Assembly (NCBI GenBank): GCA_016191145.1
Contig: JACPPD010000003.1
Location: forward strand, 288,778 to 352,777
Origin: Ignavibacteria bacterium
Lineage (GTDB): Bacteria; Bacteroidota; Ignavibacteria; Kapaibacteriales; Kapaibacteriaceae
Length of the DNA stretch: 64,000 nt
Direction: 5' to 3'
In this document: one piece after another, positions 47,336 through 56,409 of the stretch
How the letters are laid out: the number at the start of each line of letters is the position of its first letter
How positions within the stretch are numbered: the first letter of the stretch is position 1
The notes under the pieces: generated by a model
Told to the model about the DNA's origin: nothing
Seen by the model: only the letters and a program-made list of their open reading frames with translations
Databases searched by the model: none
Position numbers and translations under genes: made by a program

Positions 47336-48301
47336 ATGAAATCAGACGTAGCATGGATAGACCGATCTGGAACATCGTTTGTGACCGTAAGGGGAGACGA
47401 GCGCATCGACTTTCTGCATCGGATTACATCGAATGATCTCATGGGGTTAAAACCTGGAGAAGGTATACAAACGGTTTTGCTCACAGAAAAAGCACGAATA
47501 ATTGATGTACTGACTGTTCTTCAATACCACAACACATCTACGCTGATTTTTTCGAAAGGGGCTTCCAACGACGTTCTTGCCTGGCTACGAAAGTACGTCA
47601 TCATGGAAGATGTGCGGTTTGCCGATCGCACAGCCGAAACAAGAATGATAGAAGTTGCCGGACCGAGATCGGCACAGCTTCTCAATGATACTTTAAATGT
47701 TGATGTTGCCACCTTAAAACTGTACAGTTTCGAGGAATCGCACAACGTTACTATTGTGCGCATGCCATCGCTCTGGGAAGTATCGTATTACGTCATCTGT
47801 TTGGCAGATGCAGACAGCCCCACAGACACCAGCCTGTTCGATTCCTTCGTGAACTCACTGCAGAATAATTCTGATACTGTACCACAGCTTTCACCCGAGG
47901 CCGAGGAGGTGCTGAGGATTACTCAGGGGCTTGGTAAACGCGGTAACGAATGGACAGATGCATACAATCCGCTGGAAGCAGCGCTGTTGCACATTACGTC
48001 GTTTACTAAAGGATGCTATATTGGACAAGAAGTGATTGCCCGGCTCGATTCATACAATAAGGTTAAGCAGCGTCTGATGGGTTTGATTGGCGCTGAAGAA
48101 GTTTCTAAGGACGACATTATTTACCGCGAAGGTACCGCCATCGGAATTATTACAAGTTCCATCCGCGATGCTCAGTCTGGTAATATGTTAGCGCTTGGAT
48201 ATATCAGAGGTGAACATGCGCATCCCAACACATTGGTGAACGTCGTGCACGGCAATTCATCGGGTGTAATGCAAATACAATCTCTACCGATGGATCAGTA
48301 A
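47336..48301 (+). CDS. ygfZ: YgfZ/GcvT-family folate-binding protein
   Basis: Folate-dependent factor that assists repair or assembly of Fe-S clusters. 321 aa. N-terminal GcvT-like domain (VRGDERIDFLHRITSND) and the C-terminal diagnostic YgfZ signature KGCYIGQEVIARLDSYNKVKQ. The ATG lies 10 bp from the divergent S8 protease start. Its stop overlaps the next gene (TAATG). Confidence 0.9.
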   Translation: MKSDVAWIDRSGTSFVTVRGDERIDFLHRITSNDLMGLKPGEGIQTVLLTEKARIIDVLTVLQYHNTSTLIFSKGASNDVLAWLRKYVIMEDVRFADRTAETRMIEVAGPRSAQLLNDTLNVDVATLKLYSFEESHNVTIVRMPSLWEVSYYVICLADADSPTDTSLFDSFVNSLQNNSDTVPQLSPEAEEVLRITQGLGKRGNEWTDAYNPLEAALLHITSFTKGCYIGQEVIARLDSYNKVKQRLMGLIGAEEVSKDDIIYREGTAIGIITSSIRDAQSGNMLALGYIRGEHAHPNTLVNVVHGNSSGVMQIQSLPMDQ

Positions 48302-49038
48302 TGCCAACTGTCTTGATAACGGGTGGAGCCCGACGTATTGGTCGCAGTCTTGCGCTAAGATTTGCCGAACATGGTTACAGCGTTGGTTTTACATACCATT
48401 CGTCGCCTGAAAAGGCTGCATCAACGTTAAAGGACTTAACACAAATCGGAGTTATTGCAGAAATGCATCACTGCAATGTAACCGTAGAATCAGAATTGCA
48501 TCTGGCACTCGAAACACTGTCGAAACGTCTGGGCGTTCCCGATGTAATCGTAAGTAATGCTGGGATATTTCCGCCGCGACGTGCTATCGAAGATTTAACA
48601 CAGAGGGTATTGCACGAGACCTTCGATGTGAACACTGCTCCATTGCTGAATATTGCTAAATCGTACATGCAAATCAAACCAAAATCTGCAGATCATCCGG
48701 GGAAAATTGTCTCCATAAGTTCACTTGGTGCTCTCGAAATTTGGAAGGAGAGAATTGATTACAACGTCAGCAAAGCATCGTTAGTTGTCTTAGTTAAGGC
48801 ATTGGCACGAATGCTCGCTCCCTACATCGTCATCAACTCGGTAGCGCCTGGTGCCATTAAACTTGCCGATGAACCTTCGGAAGCGGAGAGGGAGCTCGTT
48901 GCGCTGCAGAAAATTCCCGTTGGGAGATATGGGACAGCCGATGATATCTTCGATGCCGTGTGGTTCTTTGCCACGTGTTCACCGTACATCACAGGACAGG
49001 TCGTTTCAGTTGATGGCGGTCTTTCCCTTACTCATTAA
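48301..49038 (+). CDS. SDR of pteridine-reductase/FolM type
   Basis: 245 aa. The N-terminal VLITGGARRIGRSLALRFAE is the ARRIG variant characteristic of pteridine reductases and dihydromonapterin reductase (FolM). Active-site Tyr/Lys in YNVSKASL, NSVAPGAI, and a C-terminal ITGQVVSVDGG. Adjacent to the folate-binding ygfZ with TAATG overlap, which supports a pterin/folate role (inference). Confidence 0.75.
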   Translation: MPTVLITGGARRIGRSLALRFAEHGYSVGFTYHSSPEKAASTLKDLTQIGVIAEMHHCNVTVESELHLALETLSKRLGVPDVIVSNAGIFPPRRAIEDLTQRVLHETFDVNTAPLLNIAKSYMQIKPKSADHPGKIVSISSLGALEIWKERIDYNVSKASLVVLVKALARMLAPYIVINSVAPGAIKLADEPSEAERELVALQKIPVGRYGTADDIFDAVWFFATCSPYITGQVVSVDGGLSLTH

Positions 49039-49074
49039 CAATTTTTTGCAATCAAATACCACTACACTTTGACT

Positions 49075-50940
49075 ATGAAAACCATTGTTCTTTTCTTCCT
49101 GTGTGCAATTGCTGCGCACGCAAGCGTGAACGTTCTGCCAATGTCGCCTAAGATTGCAGAACCGATTACTATCGAGTATGTCCCCGTCGATGCAGATGTA
49201 GCGTGGGCAACGAGTTCTAAAAACTTTCACGCTGTTTTCTTTGCTTTTAACCGCGATGCTGAAGCGCCCGTTGCCGTGGAAATACCACTGTCGAAATCGG
49301 ATAAGAGGTGGACTGGAAAGTTTACTCCTGCCTCCGACGTGGTATATGGACTGATCAAGGTTGGCGATGGTATTCGGTACGATATTAATGGTGAGATGTT
49401 CTGGAACGTCCTTATCCATGACGCAAAAGGTAAAATTCTCAGGGATGCTCATTTGAAGGCGGGGATTGCAGCATTCGGAATGCTGCCTCAGGAATGCCGA
49501 AGAAAGCAAGATCTTGAGGAGGCTGAGGCAGAAATGCTTGAGGAAGTGAAACTCTATCCAAACAATACTGCCGCCCAGGTAAATCTCGTTATGCTGCAGA
49601 AAAACAACAAGGAGATTGACGCAACAGAGGCGAATGCCCGACTCAAGGAAATTGCAGATGGCACTAAGACCTTTTCGAGTGTAGTCGAGGCTATTTCAAT
49701 CTCACAAGCTTACAAGCAGATTGGCAACACCGAAGAGGCGATGCGAGTAATGAGAGAAGCATCGTCGAAATTTCCAGGCAGCAAGATCGAAGAACAATCT
49801 AAGCTCGAGGAGCTTGCGAACGCTACAAACGTTACTGCCTACCTTCATGCTATCAATGTTCATCTTCTTGCATTTCCGAAAACGTTTGCTAAACAAAATT
49901 TACTTGATGCTGCGATACAATCCGCTGCACGAGGGGGCAACATGCGCGAGCTTGTTGCATTTCTCGACAATACTCCAGGTATTTCCGCAATTACAATCTA
50001 TCAGGCCGTGAATTACATTGGCGCTAATGATTCGCTGCGCAAGGATTCTTATAGATTGATTGATAAGGGGCTTGCAGCTACAAGTGATGTTTCTATTCGT
50101 CCGACGTACATAAGTTCTTCTGAATGGAATGAACAGCAGCGCATTAGTAAAAGTCTTTTGTACTTTGTAAAAGGAGCTATTCTTAGCGATGAGGGAAAGG
50201 ATGAAGAAGGATTGGCAGCTCTGAAAACTGCAGTTGAGTTGGGGGGAGACCAGACGGATAAATCTGTGTACGAGCAGTATGTAAAAACCTTGGTCAAGGT
50301 TGGACGCAAGAAGGAAGCCGCCAACATCGCTTCTGCAGCTATCTCTAAAGGCGCTGCAACACAAGGTGTATTCGACGCATTTAGAACCCTGATGCGGGAG
50401 CAGGGTATGGATTCGGCATCAGCAGAGGTGGAATTAGGAAAGTTGCGCGACCAATCGCGTAAACTGTTAGCCCGTGAGCTTACGCGCAGTATGCTTAATC
50501 AGCCAATGATTGACGGTGCCCTAACAACTCTCGACGGGCGCCCCCTTCGCATATCTGACTGGAAGGGCAAGGTTGTACTGATTGACTATTGGGCTACGTG
50601 GTGTGGTCCATGCAGAAAATCATTTCCCGCTATGCAAAAACTGTTTGAAATGTACAGAAACAATCCTGAAGTGACTTTTGCAATTGTGAATGTTTGGGAA
50701 CGCGGTGACGATAGAGTGAAGATAGTAAATGATTTTCTAAAAAATAATCCTTCCCTGACGTTTCCTGTATACCTCGATACGAACGACTCAGTTGTGTCGA
50801 AGTATGGTGTTACTGGTATTCCAACAAAATTCTTTCTTGGAAAAGACGGCCGCATTCAGTTTAAGGAAGTTGGATATCTCCCCGAAGAACAATTTTTGGA
50901 AGAATCAACCAACAGAATTGAGTTGTTGCTTGCTCAGTAA
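49075..50940 (+). CDS. TPR-containing thioredoxin-like (TlpA) protein
   Basis: 621 aa. The track start 49069 is a TTG; ATG 49075 (MKTIVLFFLCAIAAHAS) opens the signal peptide. The middle region (about 130-465) is helical, with TPR-like pairs (EEAMRVMREASSKFPGSK, EGLAALKTAVELGGDQT). The C-terminal thioredoxin-fold domain (about 480-620) has the redox pair in DYWATWCGPCRKSFP and the cis-Pro loop VTGIPTKFFLGKDG. Periplasmic thiol-disulfide role likely. Confidence 0.85.
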   Translation: MKTIVLFFLCAIAAHASVNVLPMSPKIAEPITIEYVPVDADVAWATSSKNFHAVFFAFNRDAEAPVAVEIPLSKSDKRWTGKFTPASDVVYGLIKVGDGIRYDINGEMFWNVLIHDAKGKILRDAHLKAGIAAFGMLPQECRRKQDLEEAEAEMLEEVKLYPNNTAAQVNLVMLQKNNKEIDATEANARLKEIADGTKTFSSVVEAISISQAYKQIGNTEEAMRVMREASSKFPGSKIEEQSKLEELANATNVTAYLHAINVHLLAFPKTFAKQNLLDAAIQSAARGGNMRELVAFLDNTPGISAITIYQAVNYIGANDSLRKDSYRLIDKGLAATSDVSIRPTYISSSEWNEQQRISKSLLYFVKGAILSDEGKDEEGLAALKTAVELGGDQTDKSVYEQYVKTLVKVGRKKEAANIASAAISKGAATQGVFDAFRTLMREQGMDSASAEVELGKLRDQSRKLLARELTRSMLNQPMIDGALTTLDGRPLRISDWKGKVVLIDYWATWCGPCRKSFPAMQKLFEMYRNNPEVTFAIVNVWERGDDRVKIVNDFLKNNPSLTFPVYLDTNDSVVSKYGVTGIPTKFFLGKDGRIQFKEVGYLPEEQFLEESTNRIELLLAQ

Positions 50941-50968
50941 CGCATTTGATGTTCGCAGAGAAGACAAT

Positions 50969-52156
50969 TCACTCAACAAATAAGCACCCGCTACTACCAG
51001 TCCAGGGTGCTGTGTTGTAACGCGCTCCCATCAGGTCACCTCGGCCCATTCGGACTAGCGACATTATTGGTTTCGGCTCGACTGCGTCTTCAAACCACAC
51101 CATAATGATTCGTACTTCCACCTTGTTGTTTCCGTATGGTGTGGGCACGCAATCGTCGTAAACAACTTTTTGCTGCAGAATCCAGTGTGGCCGCTCTTCA
51201 GCCTCAATAGCATCTATCGCTCTCGGCGTGGGATTGAGGTTAACACCCTTGCCGGCAAATGAATACAGCGGCTTAAGAACATAGTTTTCAAGATCAGGGG
51301 GAATGTTGGCAGTATCTGATAAAAAGTACGCTCTTGGAACAGAAACATGCTTTAGATAAGGAAGGAGAAACTTACTGATTCTGAAAAACCAGTTCGGATG
51401 TCCTGCCCATTCTACGTCAATATCGTCTGTCCACCTGAAGTTGAGCCTCACACCAGCCTCTTCAAGCTCGTCTACGATTGTCCGATTAAATATTCGCTTC
51501 AGCAGCGATTCTTTTCCGTTCTCTCTGAAAACAAGCTGTCTGCCTTGTTTATAAATATTGCGAATATTAACCGTCCGTAATCCAAGAAACTTTTCAAGTG
51601 CAATAAAATCTGGTCTGGTTTTTTGACTCTCAGGATCTAGCTCCACAAGGGCAACTTGTGTGGGATCTTGATCGGCAAAAATCGCATCTCGAAGTATTTG
51701 AAAATATTCAGTCTCCTCAATCTCGCCTAGAAATGGTGTCGCGCCAGAAAGTGCGAATTGTTTTTGATAACGGGAGACCAGGGCATACTGATATCCAAAG
51801 AGCGAAGGAAATCCCTGTAACTCAATTAACCGAGGAATAAACGTATTGTCTGAATTCCTGCATACCGCAAAGTCTGCAACGCAAAACAATGGTTTTGTAG
51901 TCTCGTGCGGAACCGTGTAATTCTCCTTAAGCGCTTCAATGGAAATCGCTAGGATATTGGGTTGGAGACATTCTAGCAGAATTTCTACTGCTGATGATTC
52001 GAGCGTTCGCCTGAAGTCGTGAGATACAACTATAGGTATTTCCGCAACTCTAAAATCAATCTTGGATCCAAGCCAGGAATTAAAACTATTGATAAAATCA
52101 CGGTATGAATTCTCAGTGACTTGGTTATTGATCTCTAATTGAATGTCGGTTCTCAT
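50969..52156 (-). CDS. ATP-grasp-like protein of unknown function
   Basis: 395 aa. ATG 52156 forms an ATGA overlap with the amidohydrolase stop. No annotated family is recognised with certainty. The C-terminal half has ATP-grasp-like elements: LENYVLKPLYSFAGKGVNL, HWILQQKVVYDD, NKVEVRIIMVW, and RMGRGDLMGARYNTAPW. The N-terminal half (CVADFAVCRNSDNTFIPRL) is unplaced. Probably an ATP-dependent ligase; substrate unknown. It lies in a three-gene minus unit with the amidohydrolase and ferredoxin. Confidence 0.5.
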   Translation of the reverse strand: MRTDIQLEINNQVTENSYRDFINSFNSWLGSKIDFRVAEIPIVVSHDFRRTLESSAVEILLECLQPNILAISIEALKENYTVPHETTKPLFCVADFAVCRNSDNTFIPRLIELQGFPSLFGYQYALVSRYQKQFALSGATPFLGEIEETEYFQILRDAIFADQDPTQVALVELDPESQKTRPDFIALEKFLGLRTVNIRNIYKQGRQLVFRENGKESLLKRIFNRTIVDELEEAGVRLNFRWTDDIDVEWAGHPNWFFRISKFLLPYLKHVSVPRAYFLSDTANIPPDLENYVLKPLYSFAGKGVNLNPTPRAIDAIEAEERPHWILQQKVVYDDCVPTPYGNNKVEVRIIMVWFEDAVEPKPIMSLVRMGRGDLMGARYNTAPWTGSSGCLFVE

Positions 52157-53610
52157 AGACAATACCGTAGATGTCCTGCAACGAATGTTGCCAGTATTTT
52201 TATTTCTGACAAGTTTTCGGGTTTACATGTTGTCGGATTAGTGTCGAGCACAACTAGATCTGCGTCGAAGCCAACTTCTACCGATCCTCTGCGATACCCT
52301 AGGTCGGCCGCCTGATGGCCCCATGAAGTAAAAGCTTGTAGAGACTGATTGACGGTAATGCATTCACGATCGTACCAGGAATGATTGGAACCGTGTGGTA
52401 TTCGTCTAACGAAGGCATCAATACCAAGCAACGGATCGGGCAGTTCAATAGGGAAGTCGCTTCCGGCAGTAATGCGGCATCCAGCATCAATGAAGGACTT
52501 CCACCGATAGGCGTTCTTCATCTGTGATGCATTTAGGCGCTGCTCTACCATTGCTGCATCGCTGATTGCGTGTGATGGCTGAACACTACACCATACGTTA
52601 AGCTTAGCTAGGCGCTCAACATCGGCTTCGGACACAATCTGCGCATGTTCCATTCTTAAAACAACGTCCTTACCATCTTGCAACGATCGGATAGCCTCAA
52701 ATGCGTCCAGAACTTCACGCGCTGCTCTATCACCAATGGCATGCACAGCGATACACGACCAGCCTGCATCTAACGCTATGCTAACTTTAGCAACTATTTG
52801 TTCGGAAGTGAGCAGCAGCGTACCCAGGCTGGATGGTTCATCGCGGTATGGTTCCAATAACGCTGCAGTTCCCGAACCAAGAGCACCGTCGGAATACACC
52901 TTAATTCCTGCAAGACGGTGGAACTCGCCCCCTGACGGAAGCAGCCCTTGATGTGACCATTCATCGTTTTGAGCGCTTACAAATGATTGAACGCGGATGG
53001 GAAGAGCGCCACGCTCGGCAAGATCTCGGAATGCCTCTATCCACTGGGGGCTGACGTCCATATCGTGAACTTCGGTGATGCCCTTCTGTAAGCAGTAGTT
53101 ACCAGCAAGAATAATGCGTTGTTGTAATTCAGTCAGCGATGGTTCAGGCATTGTTGCAAGCACACGTTGTGTTTCGGATTCACGCAGTATTCCTGTTGCA
53201 CTGTGCAGCTTAGCACGGCGCAGTGCTTCGGAGTTAACCCACGAAGAGTGTCCGTCTACACGCATCGCCACCACGGCAACATCGGCGAAGTACTCATCAA
53301 GAAGAGATTTGTCTGGAACCCTGTTCCCGTTCCAGTTGGTTTCATTCCAGCCCATTGCAAGAATCCAGCCTTCCCCGGATACAGGCGCATTGCGTAGCAA
53401 CTCAACGCACATTGCGGCACTGGATGCATTGTGCAGACTGAGGTTCAGCAAACGCGTCCCGAAGCCAACAACATGACAATGGCTGTCAACAAATCCGGGC
53501 AGAAGAACAGCACCTGGAAAATTGAACACCGAATTTTCTGTCCGAATCGTTACACCCAGGGTGTTTGGAAGGATGGCACGAATCCGGCCACGTTCAATGT
53601 GGACTTCCAT
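52153..53610 (-). CDS. Amidohydrolase (YtcJ/NfdA-like)
   Basis: 485-aa TIM-barrel metal hydrolase of the Amidohydro_3 group. Metal-binding LLPGFVDSHCHVVGFG, HDMDVSPQ, AVHAIGDRAAREVL, LRMEHAQIVSEADV, and GSDFPIELPDPL. N-terminal and C-terminal strands form the small beta-sandwich (IRAILPNTLGV; DADLVVLDTNP). Members hydrolyse diverse N-acyl or formamide substrates; specificity is unknown. Its start lies 7 bp after the ferredoxin stop. Confidence 0.88.
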   Translation of the reverse strand: MEVHIERGRIRAILPNTLGVTIRTENSVFNFPGAVLLPGFVDSHCHVVGFGTRLLNLSLHNASSAAMCVELLRNAPVSGEGWILAMGWNETNWNGNRVPDKSLLDEYFADVAVVAMRVDGHSSWVNSEALRRAKLHSATGILRESETQRVLATMPEPSLTELQQRIILAGNYCLQKGITEVHDMDVSPQWIEAFRDLAERGALPIRVQSFVSAQNDEWSHQGLLPSGGEFHRLAGIKVYSDGALGSGTAALLEPYRDEPSSLGTLLLTSEQIVAKVSIALDAGWSCIAVHAIGDRAAREVLDAFEAIRSLQDGKDVVLRMEHAQIVSEADVERLAKLNVWCSVQPSHAISDAAMVEQRLNASQMKNAYRWKSFIDAGCRITAGSDFPIELPDPLLGIDAFVRRIPHGSNHSWYDRECITVNQSLQAFTSWGHQAADLGYRRGSVEVGFDADLVVLDTNPTTCKPENLSEIKILATFVAGHLRYCL

Positions 53611-53616
53611 TCAGCT

Positions 53617-53964
53617 TCACGTGCGAAGACGGATTTGATCAATACTGTCGAGATAATCCTTCTTCTTGAGCAGCGATGCTTCATCTTCGACATTGTTGGG
53701 GTCGGGAAGGCAGCAATCTACCGGACACACAGCAGCACATTGAGGCTCGTCGTGAAAGCCTTTGCATTCAGTGCATTTGTCTGGAACGATGAAATAATAT
53801 TCTGCAGAGAAGAATTCACCTTTGAAACCACCGGGAGATGTGTTGTCTTCATACTTCGTCCCTGCCAGTTCCCATGGAGCTCCAGCCTCATAAATAGCAG
53901 TGTTGGGACATTCCGGTTCGCATGCCCCACAGTTAATACAATCCGATGTTATATAGATCGCCAT
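53617..53964 (-). CDS. 2x[4Fe-4S] ferredoxin (YfhL-like)
   Basis: 115-aa ferredoxin with two cluster motifs: [12 protein letters not shown] and, after an insertion, [22 protein letters not shown]. The second motif's spacing matches the YfhL/Alvin-type ferredoxins with an insertion near Cys. A C-terminal helix follows ([15 protein letters not shown]). First gene of the unit with the amidohydrolase and ATP-grasp-like gene; divergent from the TonB receptor over 95 bp. Electron partner unknown. Confidence 0.9.
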   Translation of the reverse strand: MAIYITSDCINCGACEPECPNTAIYEAGAPWELAGTKYEDNTSPGGFKGEFFSAEYYFIVPDKCTECKGFHDEPQCAAVCPVDCCLPDPNNVEDEASLLKKKDYLDSIDQIRLRT

Positions 53965-54059
53965 TCAAACCTTTTAATCAAGCCACAAAATTAGGCAATG
54001 CAACAACACAAGTCGAAGATCGTTTTTGGCCGCCATTACCTTATACGAATTCTATTTCC

Positions 54060-56330
54060 ATGCCCGCTAGGTCGATTTATTCCGTGATTGCAGGTGTATT
54101 TACATTTCTTGCATTATCAGTATCGGCTTTCGCTGCGCCTCCTGTTGAATCTTCAATAAGCGGTTTTGTTCAGGACTCTATCACAAAGGAAACCATCGTA
54201 GGTGCAACTGTTCGCATTAAGGGTTCTAAGCGAGGTTCGTACACCAACAAGAACGGATATTTCCACCTACCAAACCTTGCAGATTCCACCATAACTCTGA
54301 TTATCAGTGCTGTTGGTTATACACGAAAGGAACTTTTAGTAAACATCTCCAAGCGTGAAGCCGTTCAGATTCGCATTGAACTTCAAGCGACTTCGATTAC
54401 CAAGGATGTTGTAACCGTTGAGGCTGAAAGAGAAAATGAACAACGCAACATCTCGGTTTCGCGAGTAAATATTCCAATGCAGCAGATATCACAAATGCGC
54501 ATCGGCGGCGAGGCCGACATCTTTCGGGCTCTGCAAATGTTGCCTGGAGTTCTCACATCGTCGCAAATATCAAGCGGCTTATACATTCGCGGCGGATCTC
54601 CAGATCAGAACCTTGTTTTGCTCGACGGTATGACGGTATACAACCCAACGCATTTGTTCGGATTTATTTCGGCTTTCAACGTCGACGCTGTTAAAGATGT
54701 TGAGTTATTGAAAGGGGGCTTCCCGGCAGAATTTGGAGGCCGAATGTCTGCCGTGCTCAACATCACGCAGAAGGACGGTAACAGAGACCATATCGAGGGT
54801 TTGGTTGCGTTAGGTTTTATCTCGTCAAGAGCATCGCTGCAGGGACCTCTTGGTAATGGATCGTGGTTCATTGGAGCGCGTCGAACGTACCTCGACCTTT
54901 TGCTTGGCCTTCTTCCGGAAGATCCGAAAAATCCATTTCCATCATTCAATTTTTATGACGTCAATGCCAAGATTACTCAGAATTTTGGTGACAACGACAA
55001 GGTCTCCCTCAGTGGATTCCTCACAAGAGATGTGCTTGGGCTTGTACAACCGGGACTCAACTTTGAAGTTGGGATTGGAAATCGCGCAACTTCAATTCGT
55101 TGGCTACACAACTTTAAGAGTGACCTCTTCCTAACAACAACTGTCTCTGCATCTCGGTACGATAACGGCTTCGGCGGCAATAATTCCGGATTCATTTTTG
55201 CGATAAATAATTCTATCACGGATTATACTTTCAAGACAGGTCTTGAATGGTTTTTCAATGAGGATATTACCTTTCGATTTGGATACGAAGGTACGCTGTT
55301 CAATTTCACATACGATCAAAAAACAGGATCGGAAAATGATGCCACCGGTGGTACTGCAGCATCGAGAATTAACGTCTGGGATAACATCCACAGTGGTTAT
55401 GGGCAAATCAATGCAATGGTTACCGAGGACATCTCTGTTCAGGCTGGATTCAGGGTAAACTACTGGAATGAGAGTAGACTCACTACGTTCGATCCTCGGT
55501 TTGCAGTTCGCTTTCAGCTTTATGAAAATGTAGCCGTAAAGGCCTCATGGGGAATTTTTAACCAGTATCTGCGATTGGCTTCGGCTCCAGATTTTACCTT
55601 TTTCGATACATGGCTTCCCACAGATCAAACCGTTCCACCCGGTTCATCTAATCATTACATTCTGGCGCTCGAAACAACTCCTGCGGAAGGATTTAACGTC
55701 AATGTTGACGTGTATTATAAGACGCTAAAAAATATCAATGAACTTCGGCAAGGCCAATCTTTCAGCACCACTGTTGCGAACGTCTTCTACATTGGCAATG
55801 GTGAAGCCTACGGTTTGGAATTCTTCGTTCAAAAGAAAATTGGTCGCCTCTCAGGCTGGGTTGGGTATGGACTCGGTTGGGTGAATGCCACGTTCGACAG
55901 CATCAACTTTGGCCGTGAGTTCAGGCCAAAGTATGACAGGCGGAACGACGTCAAAATTAATACTCTCTTTGAACTCGATGAACGCTGGGATATCGGCGCT
56001 TCATTTGTTTTTCAGTCGGGACAGTCGTACACCGGAGCCACTTCTCAGCTTAGCGGCAGAATGCCGGGCTGGGAAGGGGGAATCATCATGGTTCAACCAT
56101 CGCAGCGATGGGGTCTGAGACTCCCCAATTCTCACCAGCTCAATCTTAACGTAAATTACAAAACGACGATTGGCGAGCTTCCTCTGAGAATTTTTCTTGA
56201 TATCTATAATGTGTATTCCCGAAGAGACATTTGGTTTAGGTATTACGACACTACGGAACCCATCCCTACCGTAACAGATATACGATTGTTACCAATCATT
56301 CCAACTATTTCTGCAGAACTGAAATTTTGA
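54060..56330 (+). CDS. TonB-dependent receptor with carboxypeptidase-regulatory-like domain
   Basis: 756 aa from ATG 54060 (MPARSIYSVIAG), preferred to the track start because it begins the signal peptide (AFAAP). CarboxypepD_reg-like domain at about 30-110 (SISGFVQDSITKETIVGATV), plug at about 120-235 (RALQMLPGVLTSSQISSG, LYIRGGSPDQNLVLLDGMTVYNP, FPAEFGGRMSAVLNI), then the barrel ending AELKF with a terminal Phe. The DUF4249 lipoprotein gene follows after 7 bp, a pairing common in Bacteroidota. Ligand unknown. Confidence 0.92.
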   Translation: MPARSIYSVIAGVFTFLALSVSAFAAPPVESSISGFVQDSITKETIVGATVRIKGSKRGSYTNKNGYFHLPNLADSTITLIISAVGYTRKELLVNISKREAVQIRIELQATSITKDVVTVEAERENEQRNISVSRVNIPMQQISQMRIGGEADIFRALQMLPGVLTSSQISSGLYIRGGSPDQNLVLLDGMTVYNPTHLFGFISAFNVDAVKDVELLKGGFPAEFGGRMSAVLNITQKDGNRDHIEGLVALGFISSRASLQGPLGNGSWFIGARRTYLDLLLGLLPEDPKNPFPSFNFYDVNAKITQNFGDNDKVSLSGFLTRDVLGLVQPGLNFEVGIGNRATSIRWLHNFKSDLFLTTTVSASRYDNGFGGNNSGFIFAINNSITDYTFKTGLEWFFNEDITFRFGYEGTLFNFTYDQKTGSENDATGGTAASRINVWDNIHSGYGQINAMVTEDISVQAGFRVNYWNESRLTTFDPRFAVRFQLYENVAVKASWGIFNQYLRLASAPDFTFFDTWLPTDQTVPPGSSNHYILALETTPAEGFNVNVDVYYKTLKNINELRQGQSFSTTVANVFYIGNGEAYGLEFFVQKKIGRLSGWVGYGLGWVNATFDSINFGREFRPKYDRRNDVKINTLFELDERWDIGASFVFQSGQSYTGATSQLSGRMPGWEGGIIMVQPSQRWGLRLPNSHQLNLNVNYKTTIGELPLRIFLDIYNVYSRRDIWFRYYDTTEPIPTVTDIRLLPIIPTISAELKF

Positions 56331-56337
56331 AGATCCT

Positions 56338-56409
56338 ATGAATCATGTAGCAACATATAGGTTTTCTTTTATAATGAACCATGTAGTGCCATATAGGATA
56401 GCATTTAGA
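56338..56409 (+). repeat. 36-bp imperfect tandem duplication at a gene start
   Basis: Two 36-bp copies, 56338-56373 and 56374-56409, about 75% identical: both begin ATGAA[T/C]CATGTAG and share CATATAGG. Each copy carries an in-frame ATG (MNHVATYRFSFI, MNHVVPYRIAFR), and a third ATG follows (MIGLLCF). Confidence 0.8.
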
